64,000 nucleotides of DNA from Sphingomonas gei (lineage in GTDB: Bacteria; Pseudomonadota; Alphaproteobacteria; Sphingomonadales; Sphingomonadaceae): positions 1 to 64,000 of the forward strand of contig NZ_SRXT01000009.1 of NCBI RefSeq assembly GCF_004792685.1. Reading direction: 5' to 3'. Shown here one piece after another: positions 15,216 to 23,727 of this stretch. How positions within the stretch are numbered: position 1 is the first letter of the stretch; each line of letters begins with the position of its first letter. The notes below the pieces were generated by a model. The model had not been told where the DNA came from. It ran no database searches and was given only the letters and a program-made list of their open reading frames with translations. The position numbers and the translations under genes were made by a program.

Positions 15216-16226
15216 TCAGGCTGCGAGCCTGTCCCGGTAGATGTCGGCCGCCCATTGCTCGATCCACGGCGAGGTTAGCTCGTCATGATCGAGGTCTCCG
15301 GCTTCGATGAGGTCGCGGATTTCTTCGCGGGCTTGTGCGATCGCAGCTTCCCAAGGATCGGGCGGCGGCGGATCGTGAGGCGTGGGCCGAACTTGAGGAA
15401 GCTGATGAGGCCGCCGGCCCAAGCGAGCGCGTTGGGCACCGACCCATTGCTCCAGATGATCGGCGACGAGCACGTCCGTCTTGGCGATGCCGCCACCGAG
15501 GGCAGCGCGCCGCGCGGCGACACCATAAGCCTGGCTATCGATCGACGCGACGCGGTGACTGTACGGCAAAAGGAATGGGAGGGCCGTCCCCTTCACCCCA
15601 AAAGCATGGAGCCGGATTCCGGCTGGCAGGACGCGGTCGAGATGGTCGATCACGGCGATCAGGCCCTCGGGCCCGTGGATGTCGCGCCTGCACATGCTTC
15701 CAACGCCGACCAGGGCGGCTGATGCGATCAGTCCGCTCAACGCGTCGGCACAGCGCTCATAATCGCTCGGACTTCGACCCTGGATGACCGGCATCATCCT
15801 GCTGGCGATGCCGTGATCATCGGCCAGCCGCGAGCAATCACGGTTTGCCCGAATGGTCCGTGAGATGCGGTCGGTCACCTCTTCGCGATCGCCTGCGATT
15901 TCGGGTTCGACGCAATAATCTGCGCTTGCCCACCATAAGAACGGGTAAGTGGCAGCCAGGACGACGTAGTCGGCGATGGTCCAGGGGAAGCCGCCATAGC
16001 GCGAAGCGGCAACGAATCCGGCGGAGTCGAGGCAGAGCGCAGCCAGACCGTTTGCGTTGCGAAGCTGACTCGTGCGCCAGCCGATCCATTCGCGCCAGCC
16101 GCGCTTGCCAGACCAGCGCGACAGGCCGTTTGCCGAAATTAGGGCGGTGGTCCGCAGTGTCCGCGCCCGCTGAAGGATCGGACCCTCGTTGAGATGCGGA
16201 AGCCCGACGATGATGTCGATCGACAT
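15216..16226 (-). CDS. DpdA-like / queuine tRNA-ribosyltransferase-like transglycosylase
   Basis: A 336-aa protein with the pattern of TGT-superfamily base-exchange enzymes: catalytic-type Asp in LCLDSAGFVA (D67), MPVIQGRSPSDYERCADAL (like the TGT QG motif), VGVGSMCRRD (177-182), LHAFGVKGTAL (207-215) and a second Asp in SIDSQAYGVAARR (D230). DpdA proteins of phages and of the bacterial dpd cluster exchange guanine in DNA for 7-deazaguanine derivatives. No preQ0 synthesis genes are visible here, so the base would have to come from the host. A C-terminal basic, Pro-rich linker and helical tail follow. Placed first in the operon with the C5-MTase. Start at 16226 chosen for AAAGGG upstream; 16253 is possible. 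Confidence 0.7.
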   Translation of the reverse strand: MSIDIIVGLPHLNEGPILQRARTLRTTALISANGLSRWSGKRGWREWIGWRTSQLRNANGLAALCLDSAGFVAASRYGGFPWTIADYVVLAATYPFLWWASADYCVEPEIAGDREEVTDRISRTIRANRDCSRLADDHGIASRMMPVIQGRSPSDYERCADALSGLIASAALVGVGSMCRRDIHGPEGLIAVIDHLDRVLPAGIRLHAFGVKGTALPFLLPYSHRVASIDSQAYGVAARRAALGGGIAKTDVLVADHLEQWVGAQRARLGRRPHQLPQVRPTPHDPPPPDPWEAAIAQAREEIRDLIEAGDLDHDELTSPWIEQWAADIYRDRLAA

Positions 16227-16310
16227 GGTGAGATGCCCTTTCCGATTGTCCATGTCCGTCTTGACCGGCGCACATGTTCACGGTACGTTCCAGCTTGCTG
16301 GAGACCTGTG

Positions 16311-16799
16311 ATGAAGAAAACCGTTTTCCACGACCGCTTCGATCTCGACATCACGCTGCGCGACGCCGCTTTGGATGCCGACAACCGACCGACACGTCGT
16401 ATGCTCGCGAACGCCGCCATCGGCATGGACGTCGAGGATGCGTATTACTCGGTGCGCGAACTTCGAGAGGCGATCGCCTGGACCCACGAGGGGGATGCGT
16501 CGGCCAAGCGCAAGTTGACCGCGATACTCGCCAATGATGGCGCGGACGATTTCCAGCGCTGCATCTATTTCTGCCTCGCGGGTCGGGGGGTGGTCGACAT
16601 GCTCGATGATCTCGAATGGCTGGAGGATCTGCTCGAGCGCCGTGGGCGCGTGGCCGGCGAAGTGCGGCGGATGAAGGGTCGCTGCATGCCGCTGACGAGG
16701 CCTTATGTCGCGGATGCTCCGGATGGACCACTCGTCAGGCTCGATGCGAATTTCGAGCAGGGCCCTTCCTGGTGGGTAGATCCCTCGCTTACGGCCTAA
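16311..16799 (+). CDS. Hypothetical protein divergent from the DpdA-like gene
   Basis: 162 aa beginning MKKTVFHDRFDLDITLRDAA with GGAGA upstream of 16311. Helical and acidic (LEWLEDLLERRGRVAGEVRR). One of only a few plus-strand genes in the first 25 kb. It shares an 84-bp divergent spacer with the DpdA-like gene and ends 2 bases before the convergent thermonuclease gene. No family recognised. It could be a regulator or partner of the operon, by position only. Confidence 0.55.
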   Translation: MKKTVFHDRFDLDITLRDAALDADNRPTRRMLANAAIGMDVEDAYYSVRELREAIAWTHEGDASAKRKLTAILANDGADDFQRCIYFCLAGRGVVDMLDDLEWLEDLLERRGRVAGEVRRMKGRCMPLTRPYVADAPDGPLVRLDANFEQGPSWWVDPSLTA

Positions 16800-16801
16800 G
16801 G

Positions 16802-17326
16802 CTAACGTTCGATGGGACGTCTCTCGCACTGGAGACGCTCTCCGCGCCGCCATCTGGAGGGTTCAATCCAGCCTCCTGAGAGAGCCCCCGCCTTCGCGGC
16901 CTTGGCCTGTGAGAAGGCGGTGGCGTAGCGGGCGGCCCGGCGGGGATCGCCGCGAAGATACTGGGCCTTGGGAAGAGCGAGCCCGGCGCGGATCAGGCGT
17001 TCGCCGAGATCTGCGCCATCCACGGTCACCGTCGCGACCGGCCGGCCATAGGTCGTCGAAGGGCTAAGCCTGATCTGGGCTGTCTTCGACCGGAGCAGGG
17101 TCGCGGCATAATCCTGCGCCGCCTTACCGCATTGCCAGCATGCGCCGCGGCGCTCGCACGGCTGTCGGCGCTCAAACGCGTCAACGCCCAGGAGGCGGAA
17201 GTCGACGGCGACAGTGTCACCGTCGAGCGCCCGTGTCCGGGCGTTGAAACTCCGATCGTTATCGACCTCAGAGGCGGCTTCACAGGAACCGAGCGCGAGA
17301 GCGGCGAGGAATATCGTCCGCATCAT
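16802..17326 (-). CDS. Thermonuclease (SNase-like) family protein, probably exported
   Basis: 174 aa (start 17326 or 17323; a double ATG overlaps the upstream stop). The N-terminus MMRTIFLAALALGSC is a short hydrophobic signal, possibly a lipoprotein signal with Cys15. The SNase core follows: ALDGDTVAVDFRLLGVDAFE, then an Arg-rich active-site part and GERLIRAGLALPKAQYLRG. Staphylococcal-nuclease-like proteins cleave DNA and RNA with calcium and are common near conjugation genes. Cysteines C57, C63 and C66 may form a disulfide or a metal site. Confidence 0.8.
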   Translation of the reverse strand: MMRTIFLAALALGSCEAASEVDNDRSFNARTRALDGDTVAVDFRLLGVDAFERRQPCERRGACWQCGKAAQDYAATLLRSKTAQIRLSPSTTYGRPVATVTVDGADLGERLIRAGLALPKAQYLRGDPRRAARYATAFSQAKAAKAGALSGGWIEPSRWRRGERLQCERRPIER

Positions 17327-17523
17327 GACATGATCTCAATCTCGACATGCGCGTCGCGTGGAGGCGCGGTTGAGACATGAAACGGCTGCAGCGGTTCGTC
17401 TGTTCGAATGATGCTGACGCGGCCAGGTTGCGCGTCGAACAGCCGAGCCGCGACACGCTGCGCATTCTCGCGGCTGCACAGGAGATAGCGTTTGGGCGAC
17501 AGCCAGGGTGCGGGGGCAAACAT
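17323..17523 (-). CDS. Small hypothetical protein (66 aa)
   Basis: Begins MFAPAPWLSPKRYLLCSREN. It ends in an ATGA overlap with the thermonuclease gene. AAAGGG lies upstream of the ATG. It has the alternating pattern of a small alpha/beta domain (RVSIIRTDEPLQPFHVS). No family recognised. Confidence 0.5.
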   Translation of the reverse strand: MFAPAPWLSPKRYLLCSRENAQRVAARLFDAQPGRVSIIRTDEPLQPFHVSTAPPRDAHVEIEIMS

Positions 17524-17565
17524 GTCAGAATCCCTTTCACGGACATATGGCCCGGGCGTCCAGCC

Positions 17566-18174
17566 TCAGGCAAATATCGTCTTGTGGACCTTCGTCACCG
17601 GCACGATCGTCCATTCCCGCTGCATGAAGCGGCTGATTGCGTAGCCGATGCGTGTCTCAGGGTCGCGAAAGTTCAGCCGTCGGCCGCGCTTCACGACGAT
17701 GAATTCGTCGCCGATATGGCCGTCCGTGAAGGTGAGCGGCGAGGCCAGCCTGATGCGGTCGCCGTCCTCGATTTTGCGGGCGCGTCGTTCGAGATTGGCG
17801 CGGCAGCGCCGGCGCCAGTCGAGTGCATACTCCTTGTCGGTCGGGGTCAGAAGATCGAGGATATGGGCCGGGCAGTTGTCCTCGCACGGTCCCATCGATT
17901 CATCCATGTCCTTGTACCCAAAGTGCTCTCCGGTCTTGCTCCTGGGATTCCACATCACCTTGCAGACGATAGCGAAGACGTCGCGTCCAACACCATCGAC
18001 CATCTCCTGGGCGGCGGCATAATAGGTGCGGTTCTGCGGGCACGACGAAGCAAGCAGCTTCAGCCCTTTGACGACTCCGTCGACATCACGGCTATAGGTG
18101 AACTGTGCGTCCAGATATGCTTTTGGGGATGCGTGCCCGCCCATATGATAGCGGGACATTGTGAGCCAGCCCAT
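17566..18174 (-). CDS. Conserved plasmid protein, probably DUF6927
   Basis: 202 aa beginning MGWLTMSRYHMGGHASPKAY. The opening is that of a conserved plasmid family I recall as DUF6927. The segment VVKGLKLLASSCPQNRTYYA and a Cys-containing PCEDNCPAHILDLLTPTDKE follow. A Cys/His-rich middle suggests possible metal binding. Role unknown. It is single-copy in the backbone between the 66-aa gene and a DUF5983-like gene. Confidence 0.65.
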   Translation of the reverse strand: MGWLTMSRYHMGGHASPKAYLDAQFTYSRDVDGVVKGLKLLASSCPQNRTYYAAAQEMVDGVGRDVFAIVCKVMWNPRSKTGEHFGYKDMDESMGPCEDNCPAHILDLLTPTDKEYALDWRRRCRANLERRARKIEDGDRIRLASPLTFTDGHIGDEFIVVKRGRRLNFRDPETRIGYAISRFMQREWTIVPVTKVHKTIFA

Positions 18175-18201
18175 TGATGGTCTCCTCAGATTGTGCGGTT
18201 T

Positions 18202-18519
18202 TCACCAGTCGTAGGTCGGCAGGTCCTCGATCGGCTCGCAGTCGCGATCGAACTGGATCCAGGTCGCGCCCGCGACCTCGGCCAATGCGAGACAGGCGCG
18301 GAGCGCCGGTGGCATGGCGGCACGGCGCGGTGACGGCACCCAGACGAACCAGCCATAGTCCTGCCAGCGCTCAGCCACGACGTGAGCCTGCCAGATGTCA
18401 GGAACATCGCGAGCGGCGAGCGGCAGCGGGAACCGTACGAGGGTGTCCAGCTCGCGTGCCGTGGCCTCATCGACATGTGCGGTCGAGAGGCAGACGAGCG
18501 TCTTGATTTCGAGTGACAT
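18202..18519 (-). CDS. DUF5983-like small protein
   Basis: 105 aa beginning MSLEIKTLVCLSTAHVDEAT, with GAAGGAGG upstream. The opening VCLSTAHV and the C-terminal acidic AGATWIQFDRDCEPIEDLP resemble the DUF5983 family of plasmid and integrative-element proteins. Starts 11 bases after the ArdC stop, so probably co-transcribed with ardC. Function unknown. Confidence 0.65.
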   Translation of the reverse strand: MSLEIKTLVCLSTAHVDEATARELDTLVRFPLPLAARDVPDIWQAHVVAERWQDYGWFVWVPSPRRAAMPPALRACLALAEVAGATWIQFDRDCEPIEDLPTYDW

Positions 18520-18530
18520 GGAGGCCTCCT

Positions 18531-19484
18531 TCACGCTGCGGCAGCGAGAGGCTCGCCCGCCTCGCGCGACATTGCAGCCGGGGGCGCCGCGTCCGGGTGC
18601 TCGCTGAACGCGAGCATATAGTTGAACGCCTGCTCGGCCCTGGACGCGGCGTGAATGATCGCGGTCTTGTCGCCTCGCAGGATGCTGAGCCAGTGCGCGA
18701 CATAGCTGGCATGGCTGTCATGCAGCTCGTTCGGTAATCCGAGATGAGCGCAGACCAGCCCGCTCCCGATCTCGGCAACGAGCTCCTCGAAGCTATATGC
18801 CTTGTCGCCGAAGCGCTTGCCGAAGGCCCGCGCCAATCGCGTCGTGCCGCCTGTCCAATGTGTGGTCTCGTGCGCGCGCACCGACGCGTAATGATCCATC
18901 GTGCGGAATGTGCGCTGATGCGGCATCTGGATGTAGTCGAGGGTCGGTGCGAAATAGGCTTGGTCACCGCCATGTCTGACCTCCGCCGGGATGGCGGCGA
19001 AGAAGCGATCGATCTCGGCCTGATGGACCGACAGGTCGATCGGCTCGGGATCTTCTATGGGCGGATAGTAGTACGCCGGGAGGCCGTCGATTTGGTCCGC
19101 GTTGAAGACGATGTAGTGGCGAAGGAAGCGGATGCTCCGCTCCTTTTCGGCGCCGGTGATAGGGTTCGCTTCGATCTTCTTGAAGCTGGAATAATAGACC
19201 GACAGCGAACCGGACTCGCCGCGGCGAACATTGCCGCCCAGCGCCTCAGCCTGGCGGTATGTCATCCAGTAGCGCGAGCGATATCCTTGGGCATCACCAA
19301 TCGCCCAGAGGTAGAATGTATTGATGCCCGTGTAGGGCGTTCCGCAATGTCTGAGCGGCCGCCCACCGCTTCCCTGCACACGCCAGGGCCGGCTCCAAGG
19401 CGGAACGCCCTCTTCGAGCTTCTTGATGATGAGGTTGGTGATCTCCGCCGCGACATCGCGGCTCGGTCGTGCTTTTTCGAACAT
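18531..19484 (-). CDS. ArdC-like antirestriction protein (ssDNA-binding plus zincin)
   Basis: A 317-aa protein. The N-terminal ArdC ssDNA-binding domain is at about 10-130 (ITNLIIKKLEEGVPPWSRPW, then PYTGINTFYLW). The C-terminal zincin metallopeptidase-like domain has HETTH at about residue 206 and a downstream FEELVAEIG that can supply the third ligand. ArdC binds single-stranded DNA and protects plasmid DNA entering a recipient from restriction. It is usually in the leading region of conjugative plasmids. The Ala-rich tail looks disordered. No other transfer gene is seen in the window. Confidence 0.85.
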   Translation of the reverse strand: MFEKARPSRDVAAEITNLIIKKLEEGVPPWSRPWRVQGSGGRPLRHCGTPYTGINTFYLWAIGDAQGYRSRYWMTYRQAEALGGNVRRGESGSLSVYYSSFKKIEANPITGAEKERSIRFLRHYIVFNADQIDGLPAYYYPPIEDPEPIDLSVHQAEIDRFFAAIPAEVRHGGDQAYFAPTLDYIQMPHQRTFRTMDHYASVRAHETTHWTGGTTRLARAFGKRFGDKAYSFEELVAEIGSGLVCAHLGLPNELHDSHASYVAHWLSILRGDKTAIIHAASRAEQAFNYMLAFSEHPDAAPPAAMSREAGEPLAAAA

Positions 19485-19575
19485 GACAATGCGCTCCGGA
19501 GAGCGGGCAAGTGAAGCCGCCAGCTCGGGCGCCAGCGGAGCGTATTGCCCTGCGTGGAAGTGACCAATGACGGGA

Positions 19576-19590
19576 GCGGCGGAACGCCGC
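19576..19590 (-). terminator. Possible hairpin downstream of the large ParB-domain gene
   Basis: GCGGCG and CGCCGC with a 3-base loop, 17 bases after the stop codon on the minus strand. It lacks a U-run, so it may be only a stability element. Low confidence as a terminator. Confidence 0.3.
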
Positions 19591-19606
19591 CCCCGCCATC
19601 AGGCTG

Positions 19607-21760
19607 TCAGGCTGTGGGCTCGAGCATCGTCTCGTCAGCCGTGGATGTGCCCGATCCGGCCTCGTCGACAGGGTCAGTCCCAGCCGACGAGCTATCCGCG
19701 GCGGTGTCGCCATCGGTGCCGACGGCGTCATCGGCGTCGCCTCGATCGATGTCATCCGCCTCGACGAGGTGATCTTCGGGCTTGCCTTCGAGGAACCGCA
19801 TCGCGTTGGGTACCCAAACTAGCGCCGCGTCCTTGATCTCGGGTTCGACGATGGTGTCGCCGGCGAAGAGCTTCTGACAGCTCGCCGAAATCTCGGTCTT
19901 CTTGAGCGAGGCATGACGGCCGCTGAGCGCCGGTCCGCCCACTTCGTCGAGCAGGCTGAGAATGCTGCCCTTGCTCACCCTATCAAAGAAGTTCTCCGAT
20001 GTCGGGCGCCACCAGCTGGCGACATCGATGTCGAGGATCGAGGCCAACCGGTTGTGAAGGGGGATCTGCTCGTTGCTGATGCCGGGCTTCGCCTCGAGCG
20101 AGATCGCCACGATGTAGGCCAACCAGTTCGCCTTGCTGTCATCGTCGAGCGCCCGGAAGCCTTCGAACCGGTCGATCTCGCTTTCGTGCTCGGTCCAGCC
20201 AGCGTCGAGGCCCTCATGCGCCTCGGCCAGATACTCACGAGCCCGTGACGTCGGCATGTCGCCGGTGTTCGGGTCCTGCGGCGCGCCGGCGCGGATCGTT
20301 GTGCCGTACTTGGTCGAGCTGAAGCTATAGTAGCTCGACGTCTTGGTCCGGGCGTCGACCATCACGAACAGCGCATAATCCAGCGCGAGCGCGGGTTGCG
20401 CGAGGATGCAGGAGGCAAGAATGTCGCGTCGCTGCATCGCGAGTTCGTCATAAAGACGGGCGCTGAGCGGCTTGCCGCCTGGCGCAACCGTCTCGGGACG
20501 ATAAGTCGGTTCGGAGGTCTTGGAACTGCCAACGCGGAAGCCGCCCGACGAGCGCTCGCTGGCTTCAGCATCGCCGCCTTCATCACCGTTGGCCGGCTCC
20601 TCGATGAGAATCTGCTGCTCGCTGTAATATTGGGTATCGAGCATCATCTCGCCCTGCGGCGTAAGGAGCAGGAACGCGCCGACATGGGCCTTCAGCTCTT
20701 CGGGGAGAACTGGCGCGCGGTTGTCGATCGCTTCAGCCTCGCTGATCAGCCGGTCGTCTTCCTGGTCGAGGAGCTTGAAGTCCTCCTCGGAAAGGGACTC
20801 ATCCTGCATCTCGGTTTCGAGTTCGGAACGTCGTTCTTCAATCTCCGCCAGACGCTGGGCTTGTTCCTCGGTCAGATCAGGCTGACGCAGGATCGCGCGG
20901 TACAGGCCGTGCGCGGCGTTGTGCGCATAGTTGCTGGCGATTGGCCGGATCCACGCTAGGCCCGTCTCTTCGCCGATGCGCTTGGCCTCGGCCTCCATGA
21001 TCTCGCCGGCCAACCGGTGCGCGATCTCTGGATTGACCCAACGGTCGTTCCCATCGGTGAAGAGGTCGCCATCGACCTTCCCGCCGGCGGCGCGGTAACG
21101 CTCTTCGCCAACCAGAATGGCGATCGGGTCGTTCGCCTTCAGGGACTCATTGGCGATCACGCGGCGGATGGTGTCGGCGTTGACGTAGTTGTTCTGATAA
21201 TTGTTCCAGACAAGCAGTTGCTTCTCCTGGCTCTCTGTCGACGCATAGGCCTTCGCGACGTCGAGCGTGATATCTCCGGCGCTGAGCGCCGCGAAGATCG
21301 GCTCTGCGAGCGAGGCAAGCCTGAGACGCCCCTCGACGAAGCGACGGGTCACGCCGAAGCGTTTGGCGACGGCATCCAGGTCGCCAGTCGAGCCGATGAA
21401 GTGCTGGAATGCCCGACATTCTTCGGCGGGCGTCAGCTTGAGCTGATGGAAATTGGCGGCGGTCGACGTTTCGGACAGCGTGGCGTCGTCGCCAGTCAGT
21501 ACCTTGACCGGAACGTCGTAGTCGTCGGCGACGATCGTGCCGCGCGCAACCAGCAGCTGCAGCCCGCGCCAGCGTCGGCCGCCGTCAAAGACTTCGTAAG
21601 TGCCACGCGGCTTTTTCGCCGGCGTGACGAGCAGATTCTGCAGCACGCCCTTGGCCTCGATGCTGGCCGCCATGGGTTCGATCTGCAGTTGCTCGTCGGG
21701 GGCGGTACGGACGTTGATAGGCGAAAGCCGGAGCTTGCTGAGCTTGATGGTCTGGATCAC
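19607..21760 (-). CDS. Large ParB/sulfiredoxin-fold domain protein (717 aa)
   Basis: The GTG start at 21760 follows AAGGAG. The N-terminus is a ParB-type NTPase/nuclease fold (IKLSKLRLSPINVRTAPDEQ, VFDGGRRWRGLQLL), then a helix-turn-helix (FGVTRRFVEGRLRLASLAEP). The long C-terminal part holds an acidic coiled-coil stretch (LAEIEERRSELETEMQDESL) and further domains. At over 700 aa it is not the segregation ParB, which lies at 28749. This large form is common on alphaproteobacterial plasmids beside ArdC and methylase genes and may act in DNA processing. The function is unproven. Between this gene and ardC is a 6-bp hairpin (19576-19590). Confidence 0.75.
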   Translation of the reverse strand: MIQTIKLSKLRLSPINVRTAPDEQLQIEPMAASIEAKGVLQNLLVTPAKKPRGTYEVFDGGRRWRGLQLLVARGTIVADDYDVPVKVLTGDDATLSETSTAANFHQLKLTPAEECRAFQHFIGSTGDLDAVAKRFGVTRRFVEGRLRLASLAEPIFAALSAGDITLDVAKAYASTESQEKQLLVWNNYQNNYVNADTIRRVIANESLKANDPIAILVGEERYRAAGGKVDGDLFTDGNDRWVNPEIAHRLAGEIMEAEAKRIGEETGLAWIRPIASNYAHNAAHGLYRAILRQPDLTEEQAQRLAEIEERRSELETEMQDESLSEEDFKLLDQEDDRLISEAEAIDNRAPVLPEELKAHVGAFLLLTPQGEMMLDTQYYSEQQILIEEPANGDEGGDAEASERSSGGFRVGSSKTSEPTYRPETVAPGGKPLSARLYDELAMQRRDILASCILAQPALALDYALFVMVDARTKTSSYYSFSSTKYGTTIRAGAPQDPNTGDMPTSRAREYLAEAHEGLDAGWTEHESEIDRFEGFRALDDDSKANWLAYIVAISLEAKPGISNEQIPLHNRLASILDIDVASWWRPTSENFFDRVSKGSILSLLDEVGGPALSGRHASLKKTEISASCQKLFAGDTIVEPEIKDAALVWVPNAMRFLEGKPEDHLVEADDIDRGDADDAVGTDGDTAADSSSAGTDPVDEAGSGTSTADETMLEPTA

Positions 21761-21868
21761 GGGGGTAACTCCTTCTGGCGTCCGGCACATTCCGGACACC
21801 GTCCCCGCTCCCCCTCACCTCTCTCCCAGGGTGGCCGCCGGGGTCGTTGCCGCAGGCAGCCTCGCCGA

Positions 21869-23539
21869 TCAGCTGGCGCCGAGCAGGATTCGGTCGAGCG
21901 TCTCCGCAGCCGTTGGCACCGGCAGGAAAACCCGCGTGCGGTATTGGATCACCTCGGTGAAACAGCCGATCGACTTGAGCCAGGCGAGCTGCTGGGAGGG
22001 AGCACCAACCAGCTCGATCCGCGGGCTCCCGTTCACCAGCGCGCGCCGGATGGTCATCGGAAACGGCCGGGCGAGGTCGACGGCGCGGCCGGAGAAGGCC
22101 GACTTGACGATGTCCTGGGGCGGCAAGTTCTCGGCGCGATCGATGCCGAGCTTGGTGAAGAGCTGAACCACATGCTCGTCAAAGACAAGGCGCCCGAGCC
22201 AGCTATTGCCCGCCTTGTCGGCGATGCGGTTCACGACCAGATGGTCACTGGGCAGTGCGGACCAAATCGGGAGCAGGAGGCCGGTGGCGAGGCGGACGGT
22301 CTCGGTATCGGTCTTGTTCGACGCCTCCTCGGCTTCTTCGCGCCACTTGGCGGAAAAGGCCTCCCGATCGATCGTGGTCCATGCGCTTTCGAAGAGTTCG
22401 TGCTCGCGCATATATTCGCGTCTGGTCGGTCGCATCAGCTCGACCCGCGGGATCGGTGTCCCCTCCTTCTCTTCCATGAGTGCGCGTGCCTTGGTTTGGA
22501 GCGCCACCTTGCCGGACTTGGTGTTGGTCAGGAATTCAGCGGTGGCATCGCCGTCGGCGATATGGAGGATCCGCTCCAGCGAGACGGGTGCTGGCAGGTC
22601 GGCGCGAGCGGGGCCGCGTTCGTGGATGTTCAGTGTTTCGATCAGCTCGGCGACCGAAGAGCGTTGTATGATCGCCGGCGGCGCCTTGCCCGGAACCTTG
22701 TCGATCACGAATAAGCGGACCGCGATCGATGTGCCGTGCTTTAGATAGCATTTCTCAAGACGAATCGTCGTCCGAACGGTGAGGTCGCGGAGTACCGTCT
22801 CGTACTGATCACGCATCCTGGCACTTGGTCCAAACCAGTCAGGCATGATCGCGACGAGACGTCCGCCGGGGAGCAAGCGGCGTAGCGCCGCTTGGAGATG
22901 GCGAACTGCGGCAAAATCATCAGCCCCACGTCCGAGCGAGCGCGAGAACGGAGGGTTCATGATGATCAGTGTCGGGCGTTCGATCGTGGCGAGGGAGGAG
23001 TTGAGCGTCGCACCGTCGTGGCCGGTAATGGTCGCGGCCGGGAAGACAGCCGCAAGACGGCCACGCCGCGCGGGATCTAGCTCATTGAGGTGTAGTGCCA
23101 GATGGTCGCCAAGCAGCGCGACCAGAAGGCCATTTCCGGCGCTCGGCTCCAGGATCACATCGTCTGGCTGAACGTTCGCCAGGAGCACCGCAACGGCGGC
23201 GATATCGACCGGAGTCGAGAATTGCTGCCACTCGATCTGCTCTTCGCTGCGGACGGTCTGAGTAGGGAGGCGTGTCACCAGGTTGATGATCGGGCGGACA
23301 TCGTCGAACGCATTGAGGGTCAGGTTCGAAGCGCGGATGTGCAGGGCGAGCGCATGCTCGAGGATTTCGAAACTCTCGCGCTGGGTCCACCGGCCTTCGG
23401 CGTCGGAGCCGCCATATGCGGCCATCATCGCTTGGTTGAGGTGCCGCCGTGTGATCGTCTCGCCGGAGCTCAGTAGCGGAAGAAGCTGGCGTGCGGCTTC
23501 ATGATCGGCGCGATTGGCCGCGTGGAAGAGGTCGGTCAT
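21869..23539 (-). CDS. N6-adenine DNA methyltransferase-like protein
   Basis: A 556-aa protein with a class I methyltransferase core: VILEPSAGNGLLVALLGDHL (SAM-binding) and LIIMNPPFSRSLGRG (NPPF motif at about residue 192), followed by GGRLVAIMPDWFG. It should methylate N6 of adenine in DNA. The N-terminus is helical. The C-terminal 250 aa, including FDEHVVQLFTKLGI, resembles the segment that links the methylase to the strawberry-notch-like helicase in larger plasmid proteins, but no helicase domain follows, so this may be a short form. The ATG at 23539 has GGAGATC upstream. No restriction endonuclease partner is seen. Confidence 0.75.
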   Translation of the reverse strand: MTDLFHAANRADHEAARQLLPLLSSGETITRRHLNQAMMAAYGGSDAEGRWTQRESFEILEHALALHIRASNLTLNAFDDVRPIINLVTRLPTQTVRSEEQIEWQQFSTPVDIAAVAVLLANVQPDDVILEPSAGNGLLVALLGDHLALHLNELDPARRGRLAAVFPAATITGHDGATLNSSLATIERPTLIIMNPPFSRSLGRGADDFAAVRHLQAALRRLLPGGRLVAIMPDWFGPSARMRDQYETVLRDLTVRTTIRLEKCYLKHGTSIAVRLFVIDKVPGKAPPAIIQRSSVAELIETLNIHERGPARADLPAPVSLERILHIADGDATAEFLTNTKSGKVALQTKARALMEEKEGTPIPRVELMRPTRREYMREHELFESAWTTIDREAFSAKWREEAEEASNKTDTETVRLATGLLLPIWSALPSDHLVVNRIADKAGNSWLGRLVFDEHVVQLFTKLGIDRAENLPPQDIVKSAFSGRAVDLARPFPMTIRRALVNGSPRIELVGAPSQQLAWLKSIGCFTEVIQYRTRVFLPVPTAAETLDRILLGAS

Positions 23540-23727
23540 CTGGGATCTCCTGCGTGGCTGCACCCTCGGCAGCATCACGCCCTCGACCCCCCTCCCCTTT
23601 TCCGGCGCTTCGCGCCGTGGTCGCCCGACACGTCGATGCGTGCGCCTCGCTGAAGCATGATCGCTTGATGTCACGGTATGTGACGGCGCTCTGCGCTTAA
23701 GGCTCACCCCTGAAAGTTTTGGTGCGC

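Noticed and set aside
19607..21760. Segregation ParB gene
   Set aside because: Over 700 aa, no parA partner, and the real parAB pair lies at 27.5-29.8 kb.
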